A stretch of DNA of 64,000 nucleotides from Branchinecta lynchi. Its lineage: Eukaryota > Arthropoda > Branchiopoda > Anostraca > Branchinectidae. A program made the translations under genes and the position numbers. The notes beneath the pieces are model-generated. The model saw only the letters and a list, made by a program, of their open reading frames with translations, was not told the DNA's origin and made no database searches. Positions 41,301 through 55,100 of this stretch are shown one piece after another (the stretch's first letter is position 1; each line of letters opens with the position of its first letter). The stretch spans positions 5,908,715 through 5,972,714 of the forward strand of contig JAKZAP010000008.1 of NCBI GenBank assembly GCA_023053575.1, given 5' to 3'.

Positions 41301-41815
41301 ATTCAGCTAAAATCAGGCTTCCGATTCATCCGACAAGGGTCATGTGTAAGGAAGCATAACATGGATCAGTATATCCCTTGAGCTTCAGTGTTCCAGCTGT
41401 AATGGTTTCATAAATATTCTCCTCTGGGTTCCCGTCGGAACCTTTGGTATTCCTGCCGACCAAAGGTTTCGCCGACTTTGGGTCACGTCTGCCGAACAAA
41501 GGTATTGCGGAGCACCAATCAAAATTTACTCTATTGAGAATTGAATGATCGTGGGGCATCATAATTTCCTTTAACCGACCAAATAATCCCAATGTGTAGC
41601 CTACCGCTCTCGGTACATGTTGTACCTAAAAGTATGGTAGCTCATTGATATTTTACTCTCCATTTCCTCTTTCTTATCAGCACAGAGGTCTTATATCATG
41701 CATCTCATCATTCTGGCTCAAGCTGTATTGACTAGTTTTCACCCTTATATACATCGGACGGTATCGTATCCATCTTAATTACTCCCCTGTGGCTCAGTCG
41801 CTTTCGTCTACCGCG
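41301..41815. other. Intergenic, nothing recognised
   Basis: An open frame on the - strand (41326-41592) has no recognised domain. TTTGGTATTCCTGCCGACCAAAGG forms a weak local inverted repeat. Confidence 0.3.
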
Positions 41816-42195
41816 TTCAATCAAAAGAGCCGCGCTGGATCAAAGGTCATTTTTGAAAATTGGGCGAATCGAGAGATATTTTGGGTCTTTGACGGGTAGG
41901 CGAACTTACAGAAAAAGTGGGGCTTGTGACGGATTTTTTTGGCGAATCGACTGATTTTTTGGGTCTTGTGACGGGTAGCTGAACTGTCGGAAAAAGTGGG
42001 AGTTGTGACGGATTTGTTGGGCCTTATGACGGGTGAGCGAATCGACGGATCATAGAATTGGGTGAATCGACGCTCAAGCAACAGGACGTTGGGTGAATCG
42101 ACGTTGGGCGAATTGACGGGTGGGTGAATCGGCGGGTGGACGAATCGACGGTTGGTTCAATCGACGGATTTTTGGATTGGGTGAATCGACAGGTG
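41816..42195. repeat. Degenerate tandem array of GGGTGAATCGACGG words
   Basis: At least ten iterations of (G)GGYGAATCGACGG(R), spaced by T-rich bridges or GTCTTGTGACGG. It resembles one arm of the foldback-like elements above; no complementary arm was found. Confidence 0.55.
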
Positions 42196-42429
42196 GCGGT
42201 AGTGACGGCGACCCCTTTAAAGTTAGAAATTTGGTTATGGAAATTAAAGCGATTGAACATTTCAAATTAAGTGCGATGTGCATGGACCGGACCATCCATG
42301 TCTGGACCAAATTGCGACTTTACTCCGTTAGTTGCTGCAGTTCCCTGGGATCTATGACTATGGAAGCCCCGAATGGAGGTTCTGGGTGGCACAGCCCCCC
42401 AGGCGCCACACTTACGACACCCCACTGTC

Positions 42430-42576
42430 GGCACAACACCGCTTCTCCCCCCCCCCCCCCAACAGAGAAGAGCTAGCTACGCCCCTGGTGAAAACAGTCG
42501 GTCAAAAATGACCAGCCAGACGGTAAATACATTGCCCTCCCCCCCCCCCCCAACATGTTGGCTAGTGAAGCCTCTG
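42430..42576. mobile_element. Two adjoining hAT-like right termini
   Basis: A C run followed by GAGCTAGCTACGCCCCTG ends at 42487 (complement CAGGGGCGTAGCTAGC, a common hAT end). The next segment contains GAAAACAGTCGGTC, a C run and GTTGGCTAGTGAAGCCTCTG ending 42576, like the 1774-2109 family. Left ends are not recognised. Confidence 0.5.
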
Positions 42577-43014
42577 GTTTTGTCCCCCAGAGTTTGTATG
42601 TGTCAGACAGAAAATTCGACCGCCATCTAGCAGAATACATCTTTTGCGAAAATGGTTCGGATAGGTATTCAAAGGTCTCTCAGATTACAGCAATTAAGGG
42701 TTTGTAGTTGTGGCAACTTTCCGTGTGTTTGTATCATAAAATGGTTGCTATGAACGCAATATTCATTGACGTAAATTATTAAGCTTGACAAACGGGTCGT
42801 AAATTTTTTTTGAATGTTTGAAGGTATGTGTCATTGTTCCTTTTTTCCTAGATTAATGAAATGTTATTTGCCCAGGGTTTGCGAAGTTCCGTTTAGCATG
42901 CATGATAGGTGGCTTCAAGAAATGATTGGAATGGTTTGATAAGGATTTCTTAGATAAGTCATTTTGTGTGGCATGTATGCTCAGTATTGGAACGGATGTC
43001 GTCACCGTGTGAAC

Positions 43015-43173
43015 ATGAACATCTTGGGTGTGATTTTGATTGTTCTGTGCGCCTTTCAGTTTGCAGTTAGCTTGACCTTACCCGAAAATGGAAACGGGTA
43101 TGAGAATCTGCTCATTGCCATAAACGGAAAGTATAAACCGGCTGATGAGGCTGTCTTCATTGGGAAATTGAAG
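43015..43173 (+). CDS. CLCA-like exon 1 with signal peptide
   Basis: ATG 43015 is chosen because a hydrophobic signal peptide follows at once; an in-frame ATG at 42964 would add 17 polar residues before it. The mature part starts LTLPENGNGYENLLIAINGK. Donor AAG|GTGAGA; phase 0. A family-B element starts 24 nt after the exon. Confidence 0.9.
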
Positions 43174-46100
43174 GTGAGATAACGTTAGCATCCTATGAAC
43201 AAGAGCTACGAGCTCATATGGCACTTGTTACGAGTAGGCACGGCTCGGTTATGTCAATGATATATCTAGTGTTTGCTAGGTGTCTTCCCACCAAGTTTCA
43301 TCTCGATCCCTCCACTCATAGCGTTTTCCAATTTTTCCGGTTCTCCCCTCCAGCTCCCCCCAAAAGTCACCGGATCCGGTCCGGATTTTAAGTGGGTCAT
43401 GTGAGGCATGAGGTCGTTCCAAATATCAAGTTTCATCGAGATCCGGTAACCCGTTAAAAAGTTATAAATACCTCAAGATTCCGGATTCCCCTCCCTCCAC
43501 TCCCCCGACAGTGCCCGAATCTGCTCGGTCATACATCAATGATGTATCTAGTGTTTACTAGGTGTCTTCCCACCAAGCTTCATCTCGACCCCTCCACTCA
43601 TACCGTTTCCCATGATTTCCGGTTGCCTCCTCCAGCTCCCCCCAAAAGTCACCGGATCTGGTCCGGATTTTAAGTGGGTCGTCTGAGGCATGAGGTCTTT
43701 CCAAATATCAAGTTCCATCGAGATCCGATCACCCGTTCAAAAGTTATAAATACCTCAAGATTCCGGATTCCCCCTCCCTCCGCTCCCCCCACAGTACCAG
43801 AATCGGCTCGGTTATGTCAATGATGTATCTAGAGTTTGCTAGGTGTCTTCCCACCAAGTTTCATCTCGATCCCTCCACTCATAGCGTTTCCCAAGATTTC
43901 CGGTTGCCCCCTCCATCTCCCCCAAAAGTCACCGGATCCGGTCCGGATTTTAAGTACGTCGTCTGAGGCATGAGGTCTTTCCAAATATCAAGTTCCATCG
44001 AGATCGGATCACCCGTTCAAAAGTTATAAATACCTCAAGGTTCCGGATTCCCCCTCCCTCCACTCCCCCCCCCCCCAGTGCCCGAATCGGCTCGGTCATG
44101 TCAATGATGTATCTAGTGTTTCCTAGGTGTCTTCCCACCAAGTTTCATCTCGATCCCTCCACTCATAGCGTTTCCCAAGATTTCCGGTTGCCCCCTCCAG
44201 CTCCCCCCCAAAAGTCACCGGATCCGGTCCGGATTTTAAGTGGGTCGTCTGAGGCATGAGGTCGTTCTAAATATCAAGTTTCATCGAGATCCGATCACCC
44301 GTTCAAAAGTTATAAATACCTCAAGATTCCGGATTCCCCCTCCCTCCACTCCCCCCACAGTACCAGAATCGGCTCGGTTATGTCAATGATGTATCTAGTG
44401 TTTGCTAGGTGTCTTCCCACCAAGTTTCATCTCGATCCCTCCACTCATAGCGTTTCCCAAGATTTCCGGTTGCCCCCTCCAGCTCCCCCCAAAAGTCACC
44501 GGATCCGGTCCGGATTTTAAGTACGTCGTCTGAGGCATGAGGTCTTTCCAAATATCAAGTTCCATCGAGATCCGATCACCCGTTCAAAAGTTATAAATAC
44601 CTCAAGGTTCCGGATTCCCCCTCCCTCCACTCCCCCCCCCCCCCCCCACAGTGCCCGAATCGGCTCGGTTATGTCAATGATGTATCTAGTGTTTGCTAGG
44701 TGTCTTCCCACCAAGTTTCATCTCGATCCCTCCACTCATAGCGTTTCCCAAGATTTCCGGTTGCCCCCTCCAGCTCCCCCCAAAAGTCACCGGATCCGGT
44801 CCGGATTTTAATTGGGTCGTCTGAGGCATGAGGTCTTTCCAAATATCAAGTTCCATCGAGATCCGATCACCCGTTCAAAAGTTATAAATACCTCAAGATT
44901 CCGGATTCCCCCTCCCTCCGCTCCCCCCACAGTACCAGAATCGGCTCGGTTATGTCAATGATGTATCTAGAGTTTGCTAGGTCTCTTCCCACCAAGTTTC
45001 ATCTCGATCCCTCCACTCATAGCGTTTCCCAAGATTTCCGGTTGCCCCCTCCAGCTCCCCCCAAAAGTCACCGGATCCGGTCCGGATTTTAAGTACGTCG
45101 TCTGAGGCATGAGGTCTTTCCAAATATCAAGTTCCATCGAGATCGGATCACCCGTTCAAAAGTTATAAATACCTCAAGGTTCCGGATTCCCCCTCCCTCC
45201 ACTCCCCCCCACAGTGCCCGAATCGGCTCGGTCATGTCAATGATGTATCTAGTGTTTGCTAGGTGTCTTCCCACCAAGTTTCATCTCGATCCCTCCACTC
45301 ATAGCGTTTCCCAAGATTTCCGGTTGCCCCCTCCAGCTCCCCCCAAAAGTCACCGGATCCGGTCCGGATTTTAAGTGGGTCGTCTGAGGCATGAGGTCGT
45401 TCCAAATATCAAGTTTTATCGAGATCCGATCACCCGTTCAAAAGTTATAAATACCTCAAGATTCCGGATTCCCCCTCCCTCCACTCCCCCCACAGTACCA
45501 GAATCGGCTCGGTTATGTCAATGATGTATCTAGTGTTTGCTAGGTGTCTTCCCACCAAGTTTCATCTCGATCCCTCCACTCATAGCGTTTCCCAAGATTT
45601 CCGGTTGCCCCCTCCAGCTCCCCCCAAAAGTCACCGGATCCGGTCCGGATTTGAATTGGGTCGTCTGAGGCATGAGGGCGTTCCAAATATCAAGTTTCAT
45701 CGAGATCCGATCACCCGTTCAAAAGTTAAAAATACCTCAAGATTCCGGATTCCCCCTCCCTCCACTCCCCCCACGGTGCTCGGATCGGGGAAGTGACTAT
45801 TTCCAACTTAATCATTTGGGGTCCTTGATATGCTTGCCAAGTTTTATCGTCCTAGCTTATCTGGAAGTGCCCGAACTAGCAAAACCTGGACAGACCGACA
45901 GACCGACAGACCGACAGACCGACAGACCGACGGACGGACAGAAATTGCAATCGCTATATGGCACTTGGCCGAAGGGCAAGTGCCATAAAAACGGACTGCG
46001 CTGAAAAAAAGTGCTGTAAGGAAAACAAGGAAGGGCAGGATCCCTGTTCTGGTGACCTTCCTTAACAACAGGAGCCCTGTTCTGAGGTAGAAGACTGGCT

Positions 46101-49100
46101 GGTCATTTTACCGACTGTTTTTGCAGATAAAAACGACTATTATTGAGAAAAACGACTGTGTTGACGAAAAATCGGCTGATTTTAAGAAAAACTACTATTT
46201 TTAAGACTCGGCTATTTTTTACCGTCTGGCCGACACCATTGGGGGGGGGGAGTCCCCCTAGTCACGACGCCCCTGCTTCCTACCCCAAGGCTACACCGCA
46301 CTTTTTTGCCTAGCTATCCACTTGGCACCATAGGTCGAATAACTGACTGACAGTAAGCCAGTGCTAGGGCCTGTCGCTGAAACCTATTACGGACTCCTTC
46401 CTTTATAAGATTAGCAGGGCTATAAGATTAATCTCCTGCTCTGCCAAGGAACTAGGGGTATATAGATTAGCCAAAAGGGTGATGACGTTCTAGGTTTCTG
46501 AGTTTCAAGTTGCACATGTTTCATGTCAGAAAAATCTCCGTAGTGACTCATTCCTCAAAAGAGCCGGCGAGAGATAAAGAGGGCCGTAAAATGTTCACAG
46601 AAGCTGCAAAGGTGTGTTGCAGAGTGTAGTTAATGAGTGGGGGGGCGGGCTCTTTAAAGTTCGGATACCGCAAATTTGGAATCAGTCATCGAAATTTTTC
46701 AATGAGAATGTAAGTTCCTTAATTCACTGAAACTTTTCTTGATGCCGAAAGGGTCGTAGTCTGCCACTTACTTACTCTTTTTCTCTAGAGCTACATTAGT
46801 GCTGCGTCGAAACGTTTGTTCGAAGCGAACAGTTTATACTTGAAGTCTGTCAAGATTCTGCTGCCTAACACATGGTCCCTTACAGCAGATACCCGCGCTG
46901 TTGAGTAAGTTAAACCTGAACTGTTTTTCGGATGCTTCTGCGAATTTTAAGTCTGGCTCCGTAAACGTGACTCAGGTGGGAACACCTCATCTTCGATACG
47001 AGTCCTGATCTTCTTTTCAGTTGTGCTCGAGTCGTGACTTAATATCTGAACAGGACTGACAAATTGGTTTCTACCAAAATTTTCGATTCTTTCAGGATTC
47101 CGTCCAACAGCAGCAGGGATCATTCCCGAAACTTTGTTAGTAAAACACACCTATAGTGCCGGTCCGCTCACAGCTGGTAAATACCAATCGCTACCAATCG
47201 TGAGACGTCGGAATCGGAATTAATTTGTTGTTTTGTGAGTATGTCCGTGTCACAGGCGAAATATAGTCCCTCGGGTCTAAGACCCGACAGGCAGAAGAGA
47301 AAGGGGAAAAGGGACAGCAGGTTTTCCAGCCAAACATGAGGCCTACTACGAAGCGGGTTCCTGCTTTTATTGTGAGAGACTCCAATTCATCCGGTTCCCT
47401 CCGTTTTTCGCTGACGGAGTAAACGCTACCGACAGATCGATGTACGGTAAAAACACAAATGTTAAGTTGCTAATTGGTTTTAACATCGGTAAGTCTCGTC
47501 AATCATTTATTAGCATATAATTTTCGTTTTGCCAGAAACAGTGTTTTCCGCGATTGAAATCTTTATGCATCATCGTAGGCTATTATCTTTACGACTCGTT
47601 GTAAATCTCGTTTACTTTCAACACTCTTTCTTATCTGACAAGAAACATCGACTCCGAGTTTGCTTTACAGCTTTACGCAGAGAGATTTGACTTTTTATTA
47701 GTTCAATCTGGCTTAGTGAAAAACAACCGCAGATACTTTACCACGTAGGTACTCTGTTGGCTGCATATCCACTTTCTTTTGCAGGGTGGAGGCGGTGAAT
47801 TTGGCCCACGAGTGCGAAGCGCGAGGTCAAATTTGTTTGGGGTCGGTTGCTTTTTCCTTCCAGGTACCCTGAATCTATACATTCCAATTTCCAACCTCAT
47901 CGTGGGAATTTGTAAATATTTACATAAAGCATTCTAACTTCGAACAGAATGTTTAGCTTAGTTTGATTAAGGTGGAATGGTTTATTTATATTGTGTGGCC
48001 GTTCGGCCGAATCGGACGGCCACACAACCGAATACAGATTCAGGCGATTACCCACCGCCTGCGTATAAAGTACCGAGGGGCAGGATCCATGTTCTCGCAT
48101 GCCGTCTTTTCTTCTCTGGAGTTCTCGGACATGCCCGCGTAAAAATATGGAGGCCAGGACCCATGGATTGACAGTGTTCCTCTCGGACCGACCTACGGAA
48201 GACGGGAGGGGAGGGGGGAATAGATGGGCCATGTGGGGACAACAAATTATCTTTGCTCCAAATTGAAAGAGTATTTATGCGTTCAGTCAATTTAGGAACG
48301 TCAAGTTTACTGAGAGCCTCTTCATAGGAAATATTATGATCGCCCAGAATGATTCTCACTGCTCTCTTTTCGACACATAGTAGAACAGTAAGATTGCATC
48401 CAGTTTCTTCGTGATATAGTGGTTAAACATTGTTTTGTGATGCAACACGTACAGTCATTGGGAAAACGGAGCAAATATTGGGGAATAAGTTAGGACGTAC
48501 TGAGAGTTTGTTACATCTGATGCCTGAATGCCGGGAGCCAGATGACCTGCGGATAGAGATTTTTGGGAATGTAATTACAGTAAATTATGAAGTGTGGACG
48601 ATGAAGGTTACTGGAAGCAGGGGCGTCGCAAGGGGGGGGGGGGGGGGGTGCAGCACCCCCCCACCTTTTTCAGATTCGGTAAAATTTTGGGCCGGAGGCC
48701 CAAAATTTTACTAAAATTGTTCGGTATTTTTTCGATAGCAGAACTGTTCGATACATTTACGGGGATTCGGTAGTTATATAGAATCCTAAATAGGCTATCT
48801 GTGCAAATCTCTTCGGTATAATCATCGGGATTCGGTATATTTGCCGGGATTCGGTAGTTATCTCGAATTTGGTGAGAGAACTTACTGAAATCATTTGGTA
48901 ATTTTTCGATGCCGGAACTATTTGGTATATTTATGCAGATTCCGTAGTTACACAGAACCCCGAATAAGCTATTGGTTCAAAATTATTCGATATCATGATT
49001 AGGATTCGGTAATTTATTCAGTATAATTTCCAGGATTAGGAAGTTAACCACGAATACTGACTTTGTTCCAGTTTCGACGAAAGTATACCGAATATGAATA

Positions 49101-52100
49101 TTGTTCGGTAGTCTTTCGATACCGAAACAATTCGGTATAGTAACCGGGATACGCTAGTTATACAGAATCCCGAACATGCTATCGGCCTAAACTTATTCGG
49201 TATATTAAGTGAAAATTGGTAATTTATTCGTTATAATTGCCAGGATTCGGAAGTTACCACGAACCTCGAAACTCAGAAGAGGTCGAGTGAAGCACTGGTC
49301 GCAGACAAAAGGGATGATCTATGATATCATCGATAGTCCTTACTTTTATTTTGGATTGCAAAAAGAATATCTATTCATAAATATTTCGAAAATTCCGCCT
49401 GCAGAGCTTTTCGTAATATTCTCTATTTTGTGTAACGTCGCGTCATTTGGAGGGGGTTTCAAGCCAGTTTCAGGATTGAGATTTCGAAACGTTAAAAGCT
49501 TGAATTTGGATGGAAATTAAGATTAAAATTAAAAGCAACAACAAATTTCGCCTGCGGCGCTCACTTTATGTGATTATGGGTAGTATATTGACTAGACTAC
49601 AGTTACAGATACTGCCGGAACGTCGCTCCATCCGGTTTCTGGATTTTCTTGGAGTCTCGGCGTTTAATCAACGGTAAATGATAGAATTTGTAAGAGAAGC
49701 AGTTAGTTTTAGCCTACAGCAAAAAATCTAATTTCGAAAATTTTCGCCTGCGGCGCTCCATTTAATTTTCTATTGGCGAGAGATGAAGTTGTTACTGCAA
49801 TCACGCCCAGCAGTATATTCTCCATGTGGCCTTCGCCAGAACGCTGCCTAATAGTTGGCTTATCGTCTTTCATGCTGCCCTTTATTGTTACTCTTCCTCC
49901 GTAGTCGTCTCTGTTCCATATTTTAAAGCTCAAATTCTTAGTTCTAGGATTCGGTAAAATTTTTGAAACATTCGGTAAAATTTTTGCTCTGCACCCCTCC
50001 CCCCCCCCACCACCGAAAATGCACTTGCGACGCCCCTGACTGGAAGTAAGTGTTTTCAAGATTTGAAGAGGCTGGTAAGGTTTAGCAGCTTTAGCCCACA
50101 GAGAGAATTTCCTTTAGTTTATTGTCATTATTTCTTGCAAGTGTTTTATTATTGTTACCATGTTTGCCATAGCCTCTGGCTTTTTGTGCAATAAATTCTG
50201 TTCTATAGCAGACTAAGTTAATAGGTATACGGGAGCGAATGTATATAAAGTTTGTTCTTGGCTGGGGTCGGCTTGCCGAATGTCAAGCAAAGCATGATAG
50301 GGGTGAAGGTGTCCGGAAGTGAGTTCGCTTCTGAGCGGTCTTCATGACCTCTAGTGTGTTGCGAAGGTTATGAATTTAGACTCATTGGATCGCTCTTTCT
50401 AGCGAGTCATTTGCGAATGCCGACGTGAGGGTTTTCCCTTTTGACAACACTGGATATATCGCACCGTTCACTCACAGATCCAAATACTGTGGAGCACAAG
50501 GAGAATACATCTACCTGAGTCCAGAGTATATCGACACTTTCGAGACTCAGACTAAAGCAGGTGGGTACAAGCAGCAGATAAACTATCATGTGAAACGTTT
50601 TTCTTCACCTGTACTTGAAAGCAACCAATCATTAATGCGATTTGTGGCTTGTGATATAATAATAATCTTATTTATTAACCTTCCGTACAAATAATGGTCA
50701 GAGGAGTTGGTAAGGAAACAAAGGAAAAAGAAAAAAGAAGAAGAAAAGAAATCACACAACGTTACGAGACAAAATTAGGCTGCGATAACTAAAGATAACC
50801 AAAACAAGAACAAACTTGAATCACATGACTACACCAGGCTAACCAGTGGAAAATCGTGCAGTTTTCTACTTCGATTGATCAAACGACTGGTTAGCTCATT
50901 CATGTTTTCACTTATTTCAAAAATACGGTACCTTTGTGTAAGAGTTTCGGAACCATATGGGAATTCCCAGTAAATATTTGCAGTACCGGAAAAAATTAGA
51001 ATGGACCTGTTTACGCTCAGTTTTATTCAATGAAAAACTTCAATACCAGTATCCTCGGACGGAGGTATACAAATTCAGAAAGTATGTGAAACGAATAACA
51101 ATAACCCCTCGTGAACATTTATGTTCACAGGTATTAGCTCATTTAATCTATCCAGTTTTGTCGAGACTAGTATTCTATCCTATATAGTGCTATATTGGTC
51201 GAATTGTAAATGATGTGTTCAAATTGATGTTTGATAGTACTAAGGTTCCGACCTTTTGATTGTAAATGTGTTGGTTTTCATTTGGATGTAAATTTCAGTT
51301 TTAAGAGGCACTGTGAAATTTGTCATCGAAAATCGCAAGATGAAGTATTTGTGAGATCCCAAAACGTAAGTAGAGGGTTACCTATGACATCGCAAAAGTT
51401 GTCCGTCTGTCTGTGAGCAAGATAACTCTCGAAGGCAATGAGATATTTTGACGCAACTTGGTGTGAGGTTTCTTTGGGTCAAGGGTAAGTTTAAGTTCGT
51501 GGAAATCCGGCGGAAACCGGGCAGAAAATTTGTCGTCCAGTTCTCGGCTATAGCAGTCCCTACCCCTTTATTCACAAACTAGTATAGCTCTGCGCGTGGA
51601 TGCCGGCATTAATTTGTTTATTCTGTGTGATGTCGGAGAGATCTAGTGTAATCGAAGGGGTTGATATATAATGTTCTGACGAGGAAATGTCAAGCGAGGA
51701 TGTTGGTCAATGAGGATTCACTGGTAAAGTACAGGTTAAGTTCGTAGATGGGTCCTTTAGTCCTGTCTTTAGTCTATTAGAGGATGGGTTTGGAATTTAC
51801 GGTAAAAATATGTACGTTTTACAAGCTAATAAGGTATTCATTAAGGGGGTAAGGAGGTCCGCTGAATCCGTATGTGAACTTAGATTTCTTGCTGGACAAA
51901 TGGTTCATCACGAATTCGGCTGAAACTGGGAATTTGGTTGAAGCTCAAAGTTGATTCTGAAATCGATTAGGGATTCGGTATTGGGGAAAGGAGACATGCT
52001 GAGTCCATTTTTGAACTTTATTTTAACAGTAAAATATATTAAAGGAATCTGACTGAATGGCGAAGACATGACCCAATTTTTTTAAACACTTGTTAGCTTT

Positions 52101-55100
52101 TTGGGATCCCATCGAAACCTTTGGTGTTGTTTACCTTTGAGTGCTGCGAAAAATATTTATTATGCCCCATTCTCTTATAACGTATGGATGTTCTGTTTAA
52201 AAAAGAAATGAGAAGCTTAAGACGAGAATTGTGCGTCTTCGTTTGTAATAGGGGATTAAAAGCTGTGCACTCCCGCACAGGATACGGTTGTGTCCTTCTT
52301 GGGAGCGTCATGTTTGTTGTTCCGTTAAAGAAGTGTTGAAATGAAATGAAATGAAATTGAAAAATCCTGCTGTTGCGTCAGCCTCGCTGCTGTATAAGAT
52401 TGGGCATACAAGAAGGGAAGCCGAGCTCTCGGATAAATCCAAGGACTCCGATACTAATCGCTTTTCCGTCGGTCTGTCTGTACGGTGATCGCGAGTTAGA
52501 GTACTTTAAGATGTGCTAGGCCGATGAAACTTGGCAGGCGTTTCATGGGCCCGACCAAATTGACGTGGAAATAGTCACTTTCCCGAGCTGACCATCGTGG
52601 TGGTAGGGGCGGGAGGGGGAATGCAGAATGCTTGAGACATGCTTAACTTTCGAATGTGTGATCTTGAAGACAGTTGGTAATTGGATAGACATTCTGTCTA
52701 CGATGTCCCACTTCAAGTTCGGACCGAATCCAGCAACTACGAGGGGAGTTGGAGGGGGCAGCAAAAATCTCGTGACGGGAGGCATCGGGATAAAACTTTG
52801 TGGGAAGAACGAGCACAAACCCTACATATTCCATTGACAGAATCAGACTGGAGTCGGGCACTGTGGGGGGAGTTGAAGGGAGGGGGCCCGGTATTTCTGT
52901 GATCGCGAGGAAATCCACTTGAGATGTCCTAAGACGATGGATGACTCGTCAGGTATACCGGGAACCCTACCAGGTTGACTTGGGAAAAGTCATTTCCCCT
53001 ATCTGCCTATCTGCTAGAGGGAGGGGTAATCCGGAATATTTTGGCTTGCATAACCTTCGAATGGTAAATGGATGAACAAAACTTGATAGCTGGCAAGAGC
53101 CTAAGTTTCATTTCAAGTCCGCAGCGGATCCTATAACTGTAGGTGGAGTGGGGGGGGGGGGGGGGCACTGGAAATATTGTCACACGCTTAAAATAAAGGG
53201 ATCGGGATGAAACTTGGTGGGAAAAACAAGCATAAGCCCTAGAAACATCGTATACAGAACCGGACTGGGTCCGGGCGGAGGGGTGAGGTGGTCCGTAATT
53301 TGGGTGATCGCGTAATCGTGATTTCGGATAATTGTAAATGGGCATTTCCCGGATCTTAGTATCCAGGGGGGGGGGGGGTGAAGGGATCCGGAATCTTGTG
53401 ACTCGCATAACTTCCGAACCTAGTATACGATCTGAATGAAATTTTTATAACAGACGAGATTACATTTCCCAGGGCGCGAAATGTTCATGTTCGCTAAGGC
53501 TCAATTGTGCCTCAAGGTATTGCTTATTCGACTATCATATTCGATTCTTTGATTCGGAGGTGGGTATGGGAAGAGCCATACGACCTTGGCGGCGCGAACC
53601 TTATAGCTGGTGTGCATGTACACACACCCTTGCAAGTGCCTTATGAGCTTACAGCTCTTGTTCATTTATGTTTCAGACTTTGCGTTTGTTCACGAGTTCG
53701 CAATCTACCGTTATGGCCTTTTTGAAGAGTATGGAAGAGGAAGAGATGGGACCCGCAGCGAAACTAGATTTCCATACATAGACACCAAGAATGAAGCGCA
53801 ATCGTCATCATGGAAAGTAACTGGATGTTCTGACGCCCCGATACCTGGCAAATTCGTCTTTTACGACACGTAAGCTCATATCCTCTTCTTTATAATAAGG
53901 ATGATAATATAATTGCACCAAAAATGCTGTCGCCTCTTATGTATGGCAAGGTTTCATTGAGTGATACAGACAAGAGGAACATCTAATTTAAATTCTTCAT
54001 AGAAACCTGGCTTCTTAATTCCTTAATCTGTGTCGTTCTTACCTACCTTTTGTTGTAACTGTTGTAAGCCATGGCTTCAGAGATCAAATCGACAATGTTT
54101 TCCAAAATGTTGCAAGCTACATTTATCAAATGTCTCAGGAACAGAAAAAAACTTTCTGTCTCAAGAACAAAAAAAAATGTCTGTCTCGAGAACGAAAAAA
54201 AACCTTTAATCTTTAGGCCAAGAAGGGCCCAAAAGTCCCAGAAAGAAAATTTTGTATCTCCGTATTGGTGCTCCGATTTGGCTAAAATTTAAACCATATG
54301 CACGGCACAGCTGCACTCACGTTACTGAGTGTTCATAACTCAAATTTCATGAAAAATATCGCTTATCACCTTTGGAAAAACACCGTCGAAATCCAATCAT
54401 AACTCATAAGTAGCAACTACTTTCAACCAAGAAAGATAATAGACATGAATGAGGCCTACGAAATACTCGGAACTGTGAAATTTTAGTTTAAACTCTAAAC
54501 ACAAAAACAACTTTTTTTTCACTGAAGATTTATATTGCTCTTGCGTAGAATTTCAGAAAACCGGCGTCGTGTAACTTCAGAAAAGAGAGACAGGGCATGA
54601 GCAAAGGAGCTAGACACTCTGCAATCAACAACCTGAAGAGAGTGAATGTTTTGGGCAGTTGTGTTATGATCTTATGTATACCTCTCAAAATGTGACTACC
54701 TGCATTTTAACCCTTCGTCAAACCGTTTGAATACATCTAAAGCTTCTATCTCTCTTGGGTCGTTCGTCGTCACATCAACAGAATCTCTACGATGGCTTGG
54801 CATAACATTCAAATCCTCGTTGTCAAAATTTTGCTCTTCGGTTGTTCAAGAAGTTTCTGGGTCAATTCGTACCGCCTATGGGCGCATCGTCCCCAACCGG
54901 GGGCGCTATAATCGGAAAGCTTTGGGAAAATTGTACAGCACCTTCTGCGCTCCTTCTATACTATTTCGTCTGGTGTCACTCATGTTCTGCGAATGAAGGA
55001 GATCAAAAAGATGCGATCATGTTATTTTAAATATACAAAGCACCTGCTCCACTTGTCGAAATTATGCCATAACCATAATTTGACGGAGAAGTTCAAAATT

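Noticed and set aside
42964..43014. Upstream ATG as CLCA start
   Set aside because: It would place 17 polar residues before the signal peptide; the Met at 43015 gives a standard signal sequence.
43950..45277. Near-identical 62-65-codon frames on the - strand (43950, 44517, 45089)
   Set aside because: They arise because the 282-bp tandem unit repeats; they contain no domain and are broken by C-run length changes.
43240..45790. Regular repeat array that might suggest CRISPR or satellite
   Set aside because: Units are ~282 bp with no spacers, inside a transposon in an animal intron; not CRISPR.
52543..53408. Overlapping Pro-rich frames on both strands
   Set aside because: Produced by C/G runs of family-B units; no conserved domain.
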